Assembly (NCBI GenBank): GCA_910583555.1
Contig: CAJTXO010000006.1
Coordinates: 82,368-146,367 of the forward strand
From: an uncultured Eubacterium sp.
Lineage (GTDB): Bacteria; Bacillota; Clostridia; Lachnospirales; Lachnospiraceae
Direction: 5' to 3'
Length of the DNA stretch: 64,000 nucleotides
Shown: positions 8,529 through 17,755 of the stretch, piece by piece
Layout: each line of letters begins with the position of its first letter
Position numbering within the stretch: the first letter of the stretch is position 1
Made by a program: the position numbers and the translations under genes
The notes under the pieces: generated by a model
The model's database searches: none
The model's input: the letters and a program-made list of their open reading frames with translations, nothing else
What the model was told of the DNA's origin: nothing

Positions 8529-9802
8529 AAAATGTCACCTGCCTTTATCAAAGTTCCGCCACCTTCCAGTGTATCATTCGGATAATCTTCCTTCGTCGTC
8601 ACTCCTGATATGGCAGTATTTTTTCCAATCGTCACTCCGTCCGGAATAACGGTATTATCACCGACCGTAACCAGATTAAACGCGTATACATCCGGTTTTA
8701 CCTGGTTTACCACGCCATCGTCGCCAGCCCCCAATACACATCCGGCTCCGATCACCGTGTCTTCCGCTACGATCGTCTTGTCCAGGATCGTATTCTTTCC
8801 GATCCTCGCTGAATTCATAATGATCGAATCGCGCACGACTGCTCCTTCTTCAATCACTACGTTCGAACCGATCACAGAATTGTAAACCTCCCCGTATACT
8901 TCGCACCCATCTCCCATAATCGCTTTGTTTATGACAGATGAATTCGAGATATACTGTGGCCTGAGCCACTCGTTCTTCGTATAAATCTTCCAAAATTCCT
9001 CGTACAGATTGAACACCGGAATCAGATCGATCAGTTCCATATTGGATTCCCAATAGGACCCCAGTGTTCCCACATCCTTCCAGTAACCATTGAATTCATA
9101 AGCGAAGATTCGATCCCCCCTCTCATGACAATAAGGAATAATGTGTTTTCCAAAGTCGCATCCAGGCTGGTCTTTCAGTGTGATAAGCGCTTCTTTCAGC
9201 ACCGGCCATGAGAAAATGTATATTCCCATAGATGCAAGATTGCTCCTCGGCTGTTCCGGCTTCTCCTGGAATTCTGAAATCCTGCCGCTCTCATCTGTGA
9301 CGCAAACCCCAAAGCGGCTGGCCTCTTCGATCGGAACCGGAATCGTAGCCAATGTAACGTCTGCCTGATTTGACTTATGAAAGTCCAGCATTACCTGATA
9401 ATCCATCTTGTATATATGGTCGCCGCCCAATATGAGGACATAGTCCGGATTGTACTGATCCATATACTTTAAATTCTGATAAATGGCATTAGCCGTGCCG
9501 GTATACCACTCACTGCTTGTACTTTTCTCATACGGCGGAAGAACGGAAATCCCTCCTACATTCCGATCGAGATCCCAAGGAATACCGATGCCGATATGAG
9601 TATTCAGCTTTAGCGGCTGGTACTGTGTCAAAACCCCGACAGTATCAACCCCAGAATTAATGCAATTACTCAACGGAAAATCAATGATACGATACTTTCC
9701 CCCAAAAGCAACAGCAGGTTTTGCTACGTTTGCCGTCAGGACGCCAAGACGTGAACCCTGCCCTCCAGCCAGTAACATAGCTATCATTTCTTTTTTGATC
9801 AT
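8525..9802 (-). CDS. glgC: Glucose-1-phosphate adenylyltransferase, catalytic subunit GlgC
   Basis: A 425-residue enzyme that makes ADP-glucose from ATP and glucose-1-phosphate, the committed step of glycogen synthesis. AMLLAGGQGSRLG near residue 8 is the nucleotide-binding loop; GGDHIYKMDY near 120 and FQEKP near 180 are conserved active-site segments; the C-terminal third is hexapeptide-repeat beta-helix. The start at 9802 is chosen over an in-frame upstream codon because GGGGTGA lies 6-12 bases before it. First gene of glgC-glgD-spoVG. No other glycogen gene is in the window. Confidence 0.95.
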   Translation of the reverse strand: MIKKEMIAMLLAGGQGSRLGVLTANVAKPAVAFGGKYRIIDFPLSNCINSGVDTVGVLTQYQPLKLNTHIGIGIPWDLDRNVGGISVLPPYEKSTSSEWYTGTANAIYQNLKYMDQYNPDYVLILGGDHIYKMDYQVMLDFHKSNQADVTLATIPVPIEEASRFGVCVTDESGRISEFQEKPEQPRSNLASMGIYIFSWPVLKEALITLKDQPGCDFGKHIIPYCHERGDRIFAYEFNGYWKDVGTLGSYWESNMELIDLIPVFNLYEEFWKIYTKNEWLRPQYISNSSVINKAIMGDGCEVYGEVYNSVIGSNVVIEEGAVVRDSIIMNSARIGKNTILDKTIVAEDTVIGAGCVLGAGDDGVVNQVKPDVYAFNLVTVGDNTVIPDGVTIGKNTAISGVTTKEDYPNDTLEGGGTLIKAGDIL

Positions 9803-10077
9803 GTGATCACCCCTGTTGTAAGTAGTACCCACGAGAGACGTGACCTCCGCGGGCCGGTTAAACTATATAAAGATTATAGCATACATTGGTAAAAAAATAA
9901 ACATTTTTTATAATTTTTTTTTTATTTTTTTTGCTTTTTTGTAACTATTGCACAAAATCCTATTTTTTGACGGCAAATTTTTCAAAACTAAATTATTTTC
10001 ACCTTTCTTCTTGTCTTTTTCATATAATAGATTTATACTTATGGTAATCAAAACAAGGAAAGGATGGTAAATGATCC
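9803..10077. other. Divergent intergenic region glgC / murC
   Basis: 275 bases. A leftward TATAAT lies at 9878-9873 for glgC with only a weak TTTATT as -35, giving a leader of about 65 bases. A rightward TATAAT at 10023-10028 is a candidate -10 for murC without a good -35. An A/T homopolymer tract fills 9890-9945. Confidence 0.4.
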
Positions 10078-11463
10078 ATGTATCAAATTGATTTCAGCAC
10101 TCCCAAAACCGCGTATTTCATTGGAATCGGCGGCATAAGTATGAGCGCGTTTGCCGAACTTCTTCAATTTATGGGATTTACGATAAAAGGATCCGACCGG
10201 TCAAAATCCAAAATTACCAAACATTTGGAAGATCTCGGAATAAAAATAGTATATGAACAATCAAGTGAAAATATTACTCCTGATATTGATTTTGTCGTTT
10301 ACACGGCGGCCATTTCAGAAACAAATCCTGAATTTAAACGGGCAAAAGAACTTGATCTCCCCATGATGACCCGTGCCTCCATGATCGGCCAGGTGATGAA
10401 AAATTATACGACAGCCGTGGCTGTGGCGGGAACGCACGGCAAAACATCTACGACGTCCATCGCTTCCCATATCATGTTAGAAGCCGGCATGGATCCCACG
10501 ATCTCCGTGGGCGGGATCCTGCCCGCCATAGGTGGAAATCTCCGGATCGGCAGATCCAAAAATTTTATTACAGAAGCCTGCGAATACACAAATAGTTTCC
10601 TGAACTTTTTTCCAACGATAGGTATTATATTAAATATAGAAGAAGATCATCTGGATTTCTTTCATGATCTGGCCGACATCCGCCGCAGTTTCCGTAAGTT
10701 TGCGGAACTTCTGCCGGAACACGGGACATTGATCATAAGCTCGGATATTGAAAATCTCGACGAAATTACTGGCGGCCTTCCCTGCCGCGTGCTGACTTTT
10801 TCTGTCGATGATCCGGGCGCCGATTTCCATGCGGCTGATATCGCCTATGATGAGTTCGGCCGCGGCAGCTTCACCCTCGTCAGATCCGGGGAGAAGACAG
10901 ATGAGCGATATGCACTGGAGATCGTAGGTAAGCATAATATAGGAAACACGCTTGCCTGCCTCGCCCTGTCTTCCCTGTTTGACATTCCGGCGCAGACCGT
11001 TCAGAACGGCCTTTCCAAATACAAAGGGACAGAGAGGCGGTTTGAGCGCAAGGGCGAATACAACGGGGCAGTCATCATCGACGACTACGCCCATCATCCG
11101 ACTGAGATCGCGGCGACGCTGGCCTCCGCAAAACATTATCCGCACAAAAAGCTGTGGGTCGCTTTCCAGCCGCATACGTACACCCGGACGAAAAGCCTTC
11201 TCCATGAACTGGCCGAGTCGCTGTGCGCGGCAGACCATGTTCTCCTCGCTGACATATACGCGGCGAGGGAGCAGGATCCCGGAGACATCTCTTCCAAAGA
11301 TATCGAAAATCTGATCATAAAGTCAGGAAACAGCGCAACGTATCTTGGTGATTTTAAGAGCATTGAAAAATTTTTAGAAAAAAATTTAACCACGGGTGAT
11401 CTGTTGATAACAATGGGGGCGGGAAACATTGTAGAGGTTGGCGAAGCACTCGTTGATTGCTAG
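10078..11463 (+). CDS. murC: UDP-N-acetylmuramate--L-alanine ligase
   Basis: A 461-residue Mur ligase that adds L-Ala to UDP-MurNAc, the first amino-acid step of peptidoglycan precursor synthesis in the cytoplasm. N-terminal FIGIGGISMS is the UDP-binding Rossmann motif; GTHGKTSTT near residue 118 is the ATP loop; the central NIEEDHLDFF and DDYAHHPTEI motifs are typical of MurC. Normal length. It is transcribed away from glgC and appears to end in the stem at 11473-11523, which doubles as DnaA-box-like sequence. Confidence 0.97.
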   Translation: MYQIDFSTPKTAYFIGIGGISMSAFAELLQFMGFTIKGSDRSKSKITKHLEDLGIKIVYEQSSENITPDIDFVVYTAAISETNPEFKRAKELDLPMMTRASMIGQVMKNYTTAVAVAGTHGKTSTTSIASHIMLEAGMDPTISVGGILPAIGGNLRIGRSKNFITEACEYTNSFLNFFPTIGIILNIEEDHLDFFHDLADIRRSFRKFAELLPEHGTLIISSDIENLDEITGGLPCRVLTFSVDDPGADFHAADIAYDEFGRGSFTLVRSGEKTDERYALEIVGKHNIGNTLACLALSSLFDIPAQTVQNGLSKYKGTERRFERKGEYNGAVIIDDYAHHPTEIAATLASAKHYPHKKLWVAFQPHTYTRTKSLLHELAESLCAADHVLLADIYAAREQDPGDISSKDIENLIIKSGNSATYLGDFKSIEKFLEKNLTTGDLLITMGAGNIVEVGEALVDC

Positions 11464-11773
11464 TTTATCCACACTATCCACAGCCTTATCAACAATCAGT
11501 AGAAAAGAGCGACTGTGGATAGTTTTTTTGTTTACAAAATTTGTGAATAACTTTATTTCCTGTGTTATTTTTATCAAATAACGGTTTTTCGTACTTTCTA
11601 TACTTTTCTTCTACATATATAGTATGTTCGATTTGAAGTTATCCACATCTTCCACACTTTCCACACCTTATTTTCTACTGAAAAGGTACAATTTTTTTGC
11701 TATTTACAGAAATCAAATTTTAGGTTATGCTTTATGCAGAGGGAATTATTTTTTGAGGAGGATATGGTAGACA
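11464..11773. other. murC-dnaD intergenic region with DnaA-box cluster
   Basis: 310 bases without a gene. It holds perfect DnaA boxes TTATCCACA at 11465-11473 and 11639-11647, near matches CTATCCACA at 11474-11482, TTATCAACA at 11486-11494 and, inverted, TGTGGATAG at 11514-11522. CCACA recurs with an exact 9-base period at 11643, 11652 and 11661. The region is AT-rich and lies directly ahead of two replication-initiation genes. Confidence 0.7.
11473..11529 (+). terminator. murC terminator overlapping DnaA-like boxes
   Basis: ACTATCCACAG (11473-11483) and its inverted copy CTGTGGATAGT (11513-11523) form an 11-bp stem followed by a run of T residues. The same sequence contains two inverted DnaA-box-like 9-mers, so it can be read either as a terminator or as a paired protein-binding site. 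Confidence 0.55.
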
Positions 11774-12946
11774 ATGGGGTTTTCATTAACAAATTATTTT
11801 TCACAGAACATAACGCAGGTTCCTGATATTTTTATCGATACATATATGCCGCAGGCAAACGGCAGCTTTGTAAAAGTTTACCTCTATCTTTTGCGGCAGC
11901 TCCATGAAGCTTCGCCTGTACTGACGGTCGAGAGTATGGCGGACATGCTTTCAAACACGGAAGCGGATATCGTCCGCGCTCTCCGGTACTGGGAAAAACA
12001 GGGTGTTCTCTCAATCTCGGAAGCCGCCGGGCAGATCATCGAAATTTCCCTGCTCCCACTATCCGGCAACAACGCGCTCCCTGGTGACAGTATTCTCTCT
12101 AACCAGGGCAGGCAGTCGGAGCAGAACGCATATGACACGAACACGGCATACGACACTGCAGCGGCGGAAACGTCGGCTGCCAGATCAGAACCCGCTGATG
12201 CCACCCCTGCCAAGCCAGCGCAGCCCCATCTCATTCAGCCGGACCGCGTACAGCCAGATATTCCGAAACGGCATACCTACTCCCCTCTTCAGGCGGAGGC
12301 GCTGAAAAAGGACGCGGAAATCGAATCCTGCCTCAGCATGGTGGAGGCATTACTCGGAACAACGCTCAGTGACGCGCACATGCAGCTCGTTCTGTACCTC
12401 ATGTCGGATCTGGGTTTCTCACTCGATCTAGTCATTACGCTTTATGAAACCGCGCTGTCCCGGGGAAAAAGAAATCCCCGCTATCTCGAAGCCATCGCTA
12501 TCGACTGGGCGGGAAAAGGAGTCCGCACGGTCGAAGACGCCGAGGACGAAGTTTCTTCCTTTAACGGTACATATCGCGTCATAACAAAGGCGCTCGGCAT
12601 CAAACGCGCTCTCGCGCCAGCGGAAAAAGCCGTGATCGATAAATGGGAAGTCTATCATTTTCCCGACGCTGTTTTAGAAGAAGCGTGCAGCAGGACTGTC
12701 CTGCAGTCAGGCGACACAAACCTGAATTACACGGCGAAGATCTTAGCGGACTGGCACAAAAAAGGCGTCACTTCCCTGAAAGACATTGAGGACTGTGACA
12801 AATCCTTTTTCCGCCAGAAAAACGCTTCCCCCGGCAAGAGCGGTGCCGCCGCCCGCCGAAATAAAAATAAATTTCAGCATTTTCCACAGAGAGAATATTC
12901 CAGGGAAGAATATGCGGATTTAGAAAAACAACTTCTTCACCAATAA
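11774..12946 (+). CDS. DnaD-domain replication initiation protein
   Basis: A 390-residue protein with a winged-helix N-terminus (residues ~1-100), a low-complexity Ala/Pro/Thr linker (~105-175), and one or two DnaD-type helical modules (YETALSRGKRNPRYLEAIAIDW near 225-245; ILADWHKKGVTSLKDI near 325). Such proteins bridge DnaA and the helicase loader in Firmicutes. It ends with YADLEKQLL, a common terminal motif. Followed 16 bases later by the DnaC-like ATPase gene, so the pair probably forms a helicase-loading operon. GGAGG at 11757-11761 serves the ATG. Confidence 0.88.
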   Translation: MGFSLTNYFSQNITQVPDIFIDTYMPQANGSFVKVYLYLLRQLHEASPVLTVESMADMLSNTEADIVRALRYWEKQGVLSISEAAGQIIEISLLPLSGNNALPGDSILSNQGRQSEQNAYDTNTAYDTAAAETSAARSEPADATPAKPAQPHLIQPDRVQPDIPKRHTYSPLQAEALKKDAEIESCLSMVEALLGTTLSDAHMQLVLYLMSDLGFSLDLVITLYETALSRGKRNPRYLEAIAIDWAGKGVRTVEDAEDEVSSFNGTYRVITKALGIKRALAPAEKAVIDKWEVYHFPDAVLEEACSRTVLQSGDTNLNYTAKILADWHKKGVTSLKDIEDCDKSFFRQKNASPGKSGAAARRNKNKFQHFPQREYSREEYADLEKQLLHQ

Positions 12947-12962
12947 CGATACGGAGATTTTT

Positions 12963-13976
12963 ATGCAGTTACAAAACGATCAGTATAACAGCTTATACGC
13001 GCAGTACAATGAAGCACAGTTAAAAAACAGCCGGCTCCTTCTCGCGCGGAAGAAAGAGATCCAGGAGGCCATCCCCGAATGGGACGAGCTCGATCATATC
13101 ATCGCAGACCTCTCCGTCAAAATGGCGAAATCCACATTTGACGGAACAAAAGCAGATGTCCGTCAGCTCAAGCATGACATATCCGTCATTACACGGAAGA
13201 AAGAAGTGCTCCTAACGCAGCACGGGTATCCCGCTGATTATCTGCAGCCATTTTTTGACTGCCCGGACTGCCGGGACACCGGTTACATCGGGAACGAAAA
13301 ATGCCACTGTTTTCAGAAAAAAATCGTAGAATATCTATATGAGCAGTCAAACCTGCAGGAAATACTGAAAAGTGAAAATTTTTCCCATTTTAACGAAGAA
13401 TATTACCCGGATGACTATGTGGAGGATACAACGGGGCTGACGCCGAGGGATAATATCCGCAAAATACACGAGACTGCCCTGTTCTTCTGCGACCATTTTA
13501 ATGAATCACACGATAACCTTCTGCTTTACGGTAATACCGGAGTCGGGAAAACGTTTCTGACCCATTGTATCGCAAAAGAGGCGCTGGATCATTCTCACAC
13601 TGTCGTCTATTTAACATCTCTTGGCTTATTTGATATACTGGAAAAAAATAAGTTTGACAAAGCATTAAGTTCGGTAGAAAAGAATGCTGTCGTCTCCTAC
13701 ATTCTGGACTGCGACCTGCTGATTCTGGACGATCTCGGTACGGAGTTGAACAACAGCTTTACCTCATCGCAATTGTATCAGGTGATCGACACGCGTCTCG
13801 TCCACAGGAGATCAACGATCATTTCCACGAACCTCTCTTTTGATGATCTGAGGGAACAGTACAGCGAGCGCATCTTTTCCCGCATCACGAGCCGGTACTC
13901 GCTGCTAAAGCTGACAGGTGACGACATCCGCCTGAAAAAGGCCATATTTACCCGTCAGGCGTCGTCCCGTAAATGA
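12963..13976 (+). CDS. dnaC: DnaC/DnaI-like helicase loader ATPase
   Basis: A 337-residue AAA+ ATPase. A cysteine cluster CPDCRDTGYIGNEKCHC lies near residues 99-115, as in zinc-binding loader proteins of Clostridia. Walker A is GNTGVGKT near residue 189 and Walker B is LLILDDLGTE near 252; an arginine finger region FSRITSRY follows near 305. It would load the replicative helicase at the origin. It is cotranscribed with the DnaD-like gene. Confidence 0.9.
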   Translation: MQLQNDQYNSLYAQYNEAQLKNSRLLLARKKEIQEAIPEWDELDHIIADLSVKMAKSTFDGTKADVRQLKHDISVITRKKEVLLTQHGYPADYLQPFFDCPDCRDTGYIGNEKCHCFQKKIVEYLYEQSNLQEILKSENFSHFNEEYYPDDYVEDTTGLTPRDNIRKIHETALFFCDHFNESHDNLLLYGNTGVGKTFLTHCIAKEALDHSHTVVYLTSLGLFDILEKNKFDKALSSVEKNAVVSYILDCDLLILDDLGTELNNSFTSSQLYQVIDTRLVHRRSTIISTNLSFDDLREQYSERIFSRITSRYSLLKLTGDDIRLKKAIFTRQASSRK

Positions 13977-13998
13977 TGGCGCTACCAGCCGCATATCC

Positions 13999-14023
13999 AA
14001 TGTTTTATTATAAAACATTTTAA
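13999..14023 (+). terminator. Weak terminator-like stem behind the helicase loader gene
   Basis: AATGTTTTA and TAAAACATT form a 9-bp AT-rich stem with a 3-base loop followed by TTAATT. Weak as a terminator. Confidence 0.35.
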
Positions 14024-14061
14024 TTCATACATTCAAAATAAATTTTTAGGAGGACACAGTA

Positions 14062-15240
14062 ATGAGCCACAACAACTTCTCAGACATCATCCCTTACGGA
14101 GACCTCGGGATCATTGCTCTGGAAAGCAGCCGCGAGATTGGTAAAAAAGTAGATAAGTATATTTCATCCTGGAGAACAAAGAGCGCGAACGACTTGGAGT
14201 CGATCCACTTCAGCAGCTATAAGAAGGATTCCTATCTGATCGACGCGGTTTGCCCGCGCTTTGGCTCCGGGGAGGCAAAAGGCATTCTGAATGAATCCGT
14301 GCGCGGAAAGGATCTGTACATCCTCGTAGATGTATGCAACCACAGCCTTACGTATAAAGTCTGCGGACAGATCAACCGCATGTCCCCGGATGACCACTTT
14401 CAGGATTTGAAACGAATGATCGCCGCAGTCAGCGGAAAAGCAAGACGAATTACTGTCATTATGCCTTTTCTATATGAAAGCCGCCAGCACAAGCGCAGTT
14501 CCAGGGAGTCCTTAGACTGTGCACTGGCACTGCAGGAACTTGTAAATATGGGCGTGGAGAGCATCGTCACGTTTGATGCTCACGATCCTCGTGTGCAGAA
14601 CGCCATTCCGCTCAATACGTTCGAAACGATCCAGCCCACATACCAGTTTATCAAGGCCATGCTGAAAAACGTGCCGGATCTCCAGATGAACCCGGACCGC
14701 CTGATGGTGATAAGTCCAGACGAAGGCGCTACCGGACGCGCGATCTATTTTGCCGGTGTCGCCGGTGTCGATATGGGTATGTTTTATAAACGGCGCGATT
14801 ATACAAAGATCATAGAGGGACGGAATCCGATCGTCGCCCACGAATTTTTAGGCGCGGACGTCGAGGGAAAAGATGTCGTCGTGATAGACGATATGATCTC
14901 CTCAGGTGAAAGTATCATCGACGTCGCCACGGAGTTAAAACGGAGAAAAGCAAACCGCATTTTTGTCGCTTCAACCTTTGGTCTTTTTACAAATGGACTG
15001 GAGAAATTTGATAAGGCGTACGAGAGCGGATTGATCTATCGTCTGATGACGACGAACCTCGTTTATCAGCCGAAAGAAGTATTATCAAAAGAGTATTATA
15101 TCAATGTCGATATGAGTAAATATATTGCACTCCTTATCAATACATTGAACCACGATTTTTCGATCGCAGAACTTCTGGATCCGTCCGAGCGCATTCAGAA
15201 AATACTGAAAAAATACGGACAGCCTCCGGCTGATCTGTGA
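14062..15240 (+). CDS. prs: Ribose-phosphate pyrophosphokinase, long form
   Basis: Makes PRPP from ribose-5-phosphate and ATP for nucleotide and amino-acid synthesis. The PRPP-binding motif VVVIDDMISSGES lies near residue 275, and the flexible-loop KRR sequence near 253. At 392 residues it is longer than the usual ~315, with extra sequence at the N-terminus and around residue 80-100, and the usual metal-binding DLHA-type motif reads FDAHDPRVQ. This divergent long form occurs in Clostridia. RBS AGGAGG at about 14050. No partner genes follow. Confidence 0.88.
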   Translation: MSHNNFSDIIPYGDLGIIALESSREIGKKVDKYISSWRTKSANDLESIHFSSYKKDSYLIDAVCPRFGSGEAKGILNESVRGKDLYILVDVCNHSLTYKVCGQINRMSPDDHFQDLKRMIAAVSGKARRITVIMPFLYESRQHKRSSRESLDCALALQELVNMGVESIVTFDAHDPRVQNAIPLNTFETIQPTYQFIKAMLKNVPDLQMNPDRLMVISPDEGATGRAIYFAGVAGVDMGMFYKRRDYTKIIEGRNPIVAHEFLGADVEGKDVVVIDDMISSGESIIDVATELKRRKANRIFVASTFGLFTNGLEKFDKAYESGLIYRLMTTNLVYQPKEVLSKEYYINVDMSKYIALLINTLNHDFSIAELLDPSERIQKILKKYGQPPADL

Positions 15241-15330
15241 TCACAGAAATCAACCGAAGGCCGCAGCGGGCAATACTACTTATTGTGTAAAACCCAGAAC
15301 ATAGCCTGATGGTACACCGGGTTCAAAAAA

Positions 15331-17682
15331 TCACGGCTGGGTGGCGCCATCCTCCCCCTGGAAGGTGGTGTCATCCTGACTGAATCCGGTATCATCATTT
15401 GATGTGCTTCCGCTCTGATCCGGATTATCCTGCGGCTGGTCTGCGCCGTCCGGCGGCTGAGCACCATCTCCGCCTCCGACATCATCCGGTTCCGGCGCTG
15501 GATCCGTATCCATGTCATCTGGCTCATCATCATCTTCATCTTCCGCCGGCTTTTTCGTCACTTTTGGTTTCTTCGTCTGTTTCGGCTTTTTCGCCGGTTT
15601 ATCATCATCGTCATCATCATCCGAATGATCGTTATTTGAATAGGACGGCTTCGACGGAGAATCATCGTCGTCGAGATCTCCCCGCTCCTCAAACGGAAAC
15701 GGTTTCGTCTCCAGATCCGCATGTATCGTATTCATAAACATCTTCCACGTCCTGCCAGGATAAGACGCTCCCGACAGATCATTTATCGTCGTCGGATTAT
15801 CACACCCGATCCATACAGCCGTCGTATAATACGGCGTAAATCCACAGAACCAGCCATCTTTTTTATCATTCGTCGTACCGGTCTTACCCGCGGCTGTCAT
15901 TCCGTTGTCCAGGCCCAGACCGACGCCGGTGCCCTTTGTGAGCACCCCTTTTAAAATATCCGTCATCGTATTTGCCGCTTTGGAATCATAGATGTACTTC
16001 TCATCCACATCATTTTTCACGATCGTATTTCCATCGGCATCGAGGATTTTTACAATACATGTCGGTTCCCGGTATTTTCCGTCATTTTCTATCGTCGCGT
16101 ACGCCGAAGCCATCTCCAGCGGACTGCATCCATACGTGAGTCCCCCGAGGGAAGACGCGCTGAAATAATCATCATCCACAATCTTTGAAAAATTCATCTC
16201 CAAAAGATACTGCAGTCCCACCTTCGGAGTCAGTTCGTCAAACAACTGCCAGGCAATCGTATTTTTCGACTGTTCCACCGCATAACGCAGCGAAATGTGG
16301 CCGGAATATTTTCCATTTGCATTCGAAGGCCCGCCCTCGAATTTGTGATCGTTCACCGTCGTGTCCGGTGTGTAATCCCGCTCCAGGGACGGCGTATACA
16401 CGATGACGGGCTTAATACTGCTCCCCGGCTGGCGGAACGACTGGTACGCGCGGTTCAGCGTATAGCCGCTCGTCTTCTGGCTCCTCCCTCCGACGATGGC
16501 TACGACCCTTCCGGTCTTATTGTCGATACATACGGCTGCCCCCTGCATTTTATAAATACCGTTCGTATTCTTTTCCGTAAACGCCGAGAGGTTCGTATTG
16601 ACCGCTTCCTGAAGCGCCTTCTGCTTTTTCAGGTCGATCGACGTATAAATGCGGTATCCACTGTTCAAAAGCTGTTTCTGTGCCGCCGCATAGGCATCCG
16701 TGTAGTCGTCATCGTATTTTTGTTCTTCCTTTTTCGAATCAAACGTATTCTGGAATTTGAAGCCGTTATACTCCATGATCTTCCGCGTAGCGCAGTATGT
16801 CACAAATGTCTGGATAAAGTTTCTCTTCACCGGCTCCGTAACATTGAGTTTGATCTTTTCCGCTACCGCCGTATCATGCTCTTCCTGCGTGATCACTTTA
16901 TCCTCCAGCATCTGTCTCAGAATGCGGTCCCTTCGCTCCAGCGTATTCTGCTTGTTCTTGACCGGATCGTAGCGGGTCGGACTGTTCGGGATCGCGCACA
17001 AAAAGCAGAGCTGCGACAGGCTCAGATCCTTACAGCTGGAGCTGAAATACCCTTTCGCCGCCGCCTCGATCCCATAATAGCCATTGGAAAAGTAGATCGT
17101 ATTCAGATAAAATTCTAATATCTGTTTTTTATTGAATTTCTTTTCAAGTTCCAGCGCGATAAAAATTTCCTTGATCTTCCTCTCATATGTTTTCTCCGTT
17201 GTCAGGTATACCCCCCTGGCGAGCTGCTGCGTGATCGTACTGGCTCCCTGGGAAATCTCGCCGCTGTTTTTGATCTGCACCCAGACAGCGCGCACGATGC
17301 CCCCGGCATCAATTCCGTTGTGCTCGTAAAATTTCTTATCCTCCGTAACAATAAAAGCATCCTGCACATACTTCGGTATCTCATCAATCGGCAGATAATA
17401 GGAATCCTTTTCGCCTTTGAGCACCGCGATCTGCTTCCCTTTTGAATTATAGGCGATCGTCGTCTCCGACTCGCGGAATGTCTCCTCCGTCGCGCCCTTT
17501 ACCAACTGGACCGCCTCATCCTGTAATCTGAAAATGTCCCGTCCATATTTTACATAAAATACAATACCCACTACGAGAAGCGTAACAAGAAACATTAACA
17601 GAAATATTTTAAAGCCGAGCCAAAACTTAGGATGCTTTTTCTGCTTTTTTTGCTTTTTCTTCTTACCTTTATTTCCAGCCAT
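15331..17682 (-). CDS. Class A penicillin-binding protein (PBP1A family)
   Basis: A 783-residue bifunctional wall synthase. A lysine-rich cytoplasmic start, one membrane anchor (~20-45), a GT51 glycosyltransferase domain (EDKKFYEHNG near residue 114, GASTITQQLAR, FYLNTIYF), then a transpeptidase with SSIK (active Ser, near 422), SKN near 469 and KTGT near 600. The last ~105 residues are a Lys/Pro then Asp/Glu/Gln-rich disordered tail, unlike the folded part and probably wall-embedded. It is convergent with prs. GGGAG precedes the start. Target of beta-lactams by family knowledge. Confidence 0.95.
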   Translation of the reverse strand: MAGNKGKKKKQKKQKKHPKFWLGFKIFLLMFLVTLLVVGIVFYVKYGRDIFRLQDEAVQLVKGATEETFRESETTIAYNSKGKQIAVLKGEKDSYYLPIDEIPKYVQDAFIVTEDKKFYEHNGIDAGGIVRAVWVQIKNSGEISQGASTITQQLARGVYLTTEKTYERKIKEIFIALELEKKFNKKQILEFYLNTIYFSNGYYGIEAAAKGYFSSSCKDLSLSQLCFLCAIPNSPTRYDPVKNKQNTLERRDRILRQMLEDKVITQEEHDTAVAEKIKLNVTEPVKRNFIQTFVTYCATRKIMEYNGFKFQNTFDSKKEEQKYDDDYTDAYAAAQKQLLNSGYRIYTSIDLKKQKALQEAVNTNLSAFTEKNTNGIYKMQGAAVCIDNKTGRVVAIVGGRSQKTSGYTLNRAYQSFRQPGSSIKPVIVYTPSLERDYTPDTTVNDHKFEGGPSNANGKYSGHISLRYAVEQSKNTIAWQLFDELTPKVGLQYLLEMNFSKIVDDDYFSASSLGGLTYGCSPLEMASAYATIENDGKYREPTCIVKILDADGNTIVKNDVDEKYIYDSKAANTMTDILKGVLTKGTGVGLGLDNGMTAAGKTGTTNDKKDGWFCGFTPYYTTAVWIGCDNPTTINDLSGASYPGRTWKMFMNTIHADLETKPFPFEERGDLDDDDSPSKPSYSNNDHSDDDDDDDKPAKKPKQTKKPKVTKKPAEDEDDDEPDDMDTDPAPEPDDVGGGDGAQPPDGADQPQDNPDQSGSTSNDDTGFSQDDTTFQGEDGATQP

Positions 17683-17755
17683 ATCATTCTCCCAATCTCA
17701 ATTATTGTTTTATGTATACTGTATAATAGTCCATCAGGACATATTTTAACACACT

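Noticed and set aside
16297..17118. 273-codon open frame on the plus strand
   Set aside because: Antisense to the glycosyltransferase/transpeptidase domains of the class A PBP; its sequence mirrors those codons.
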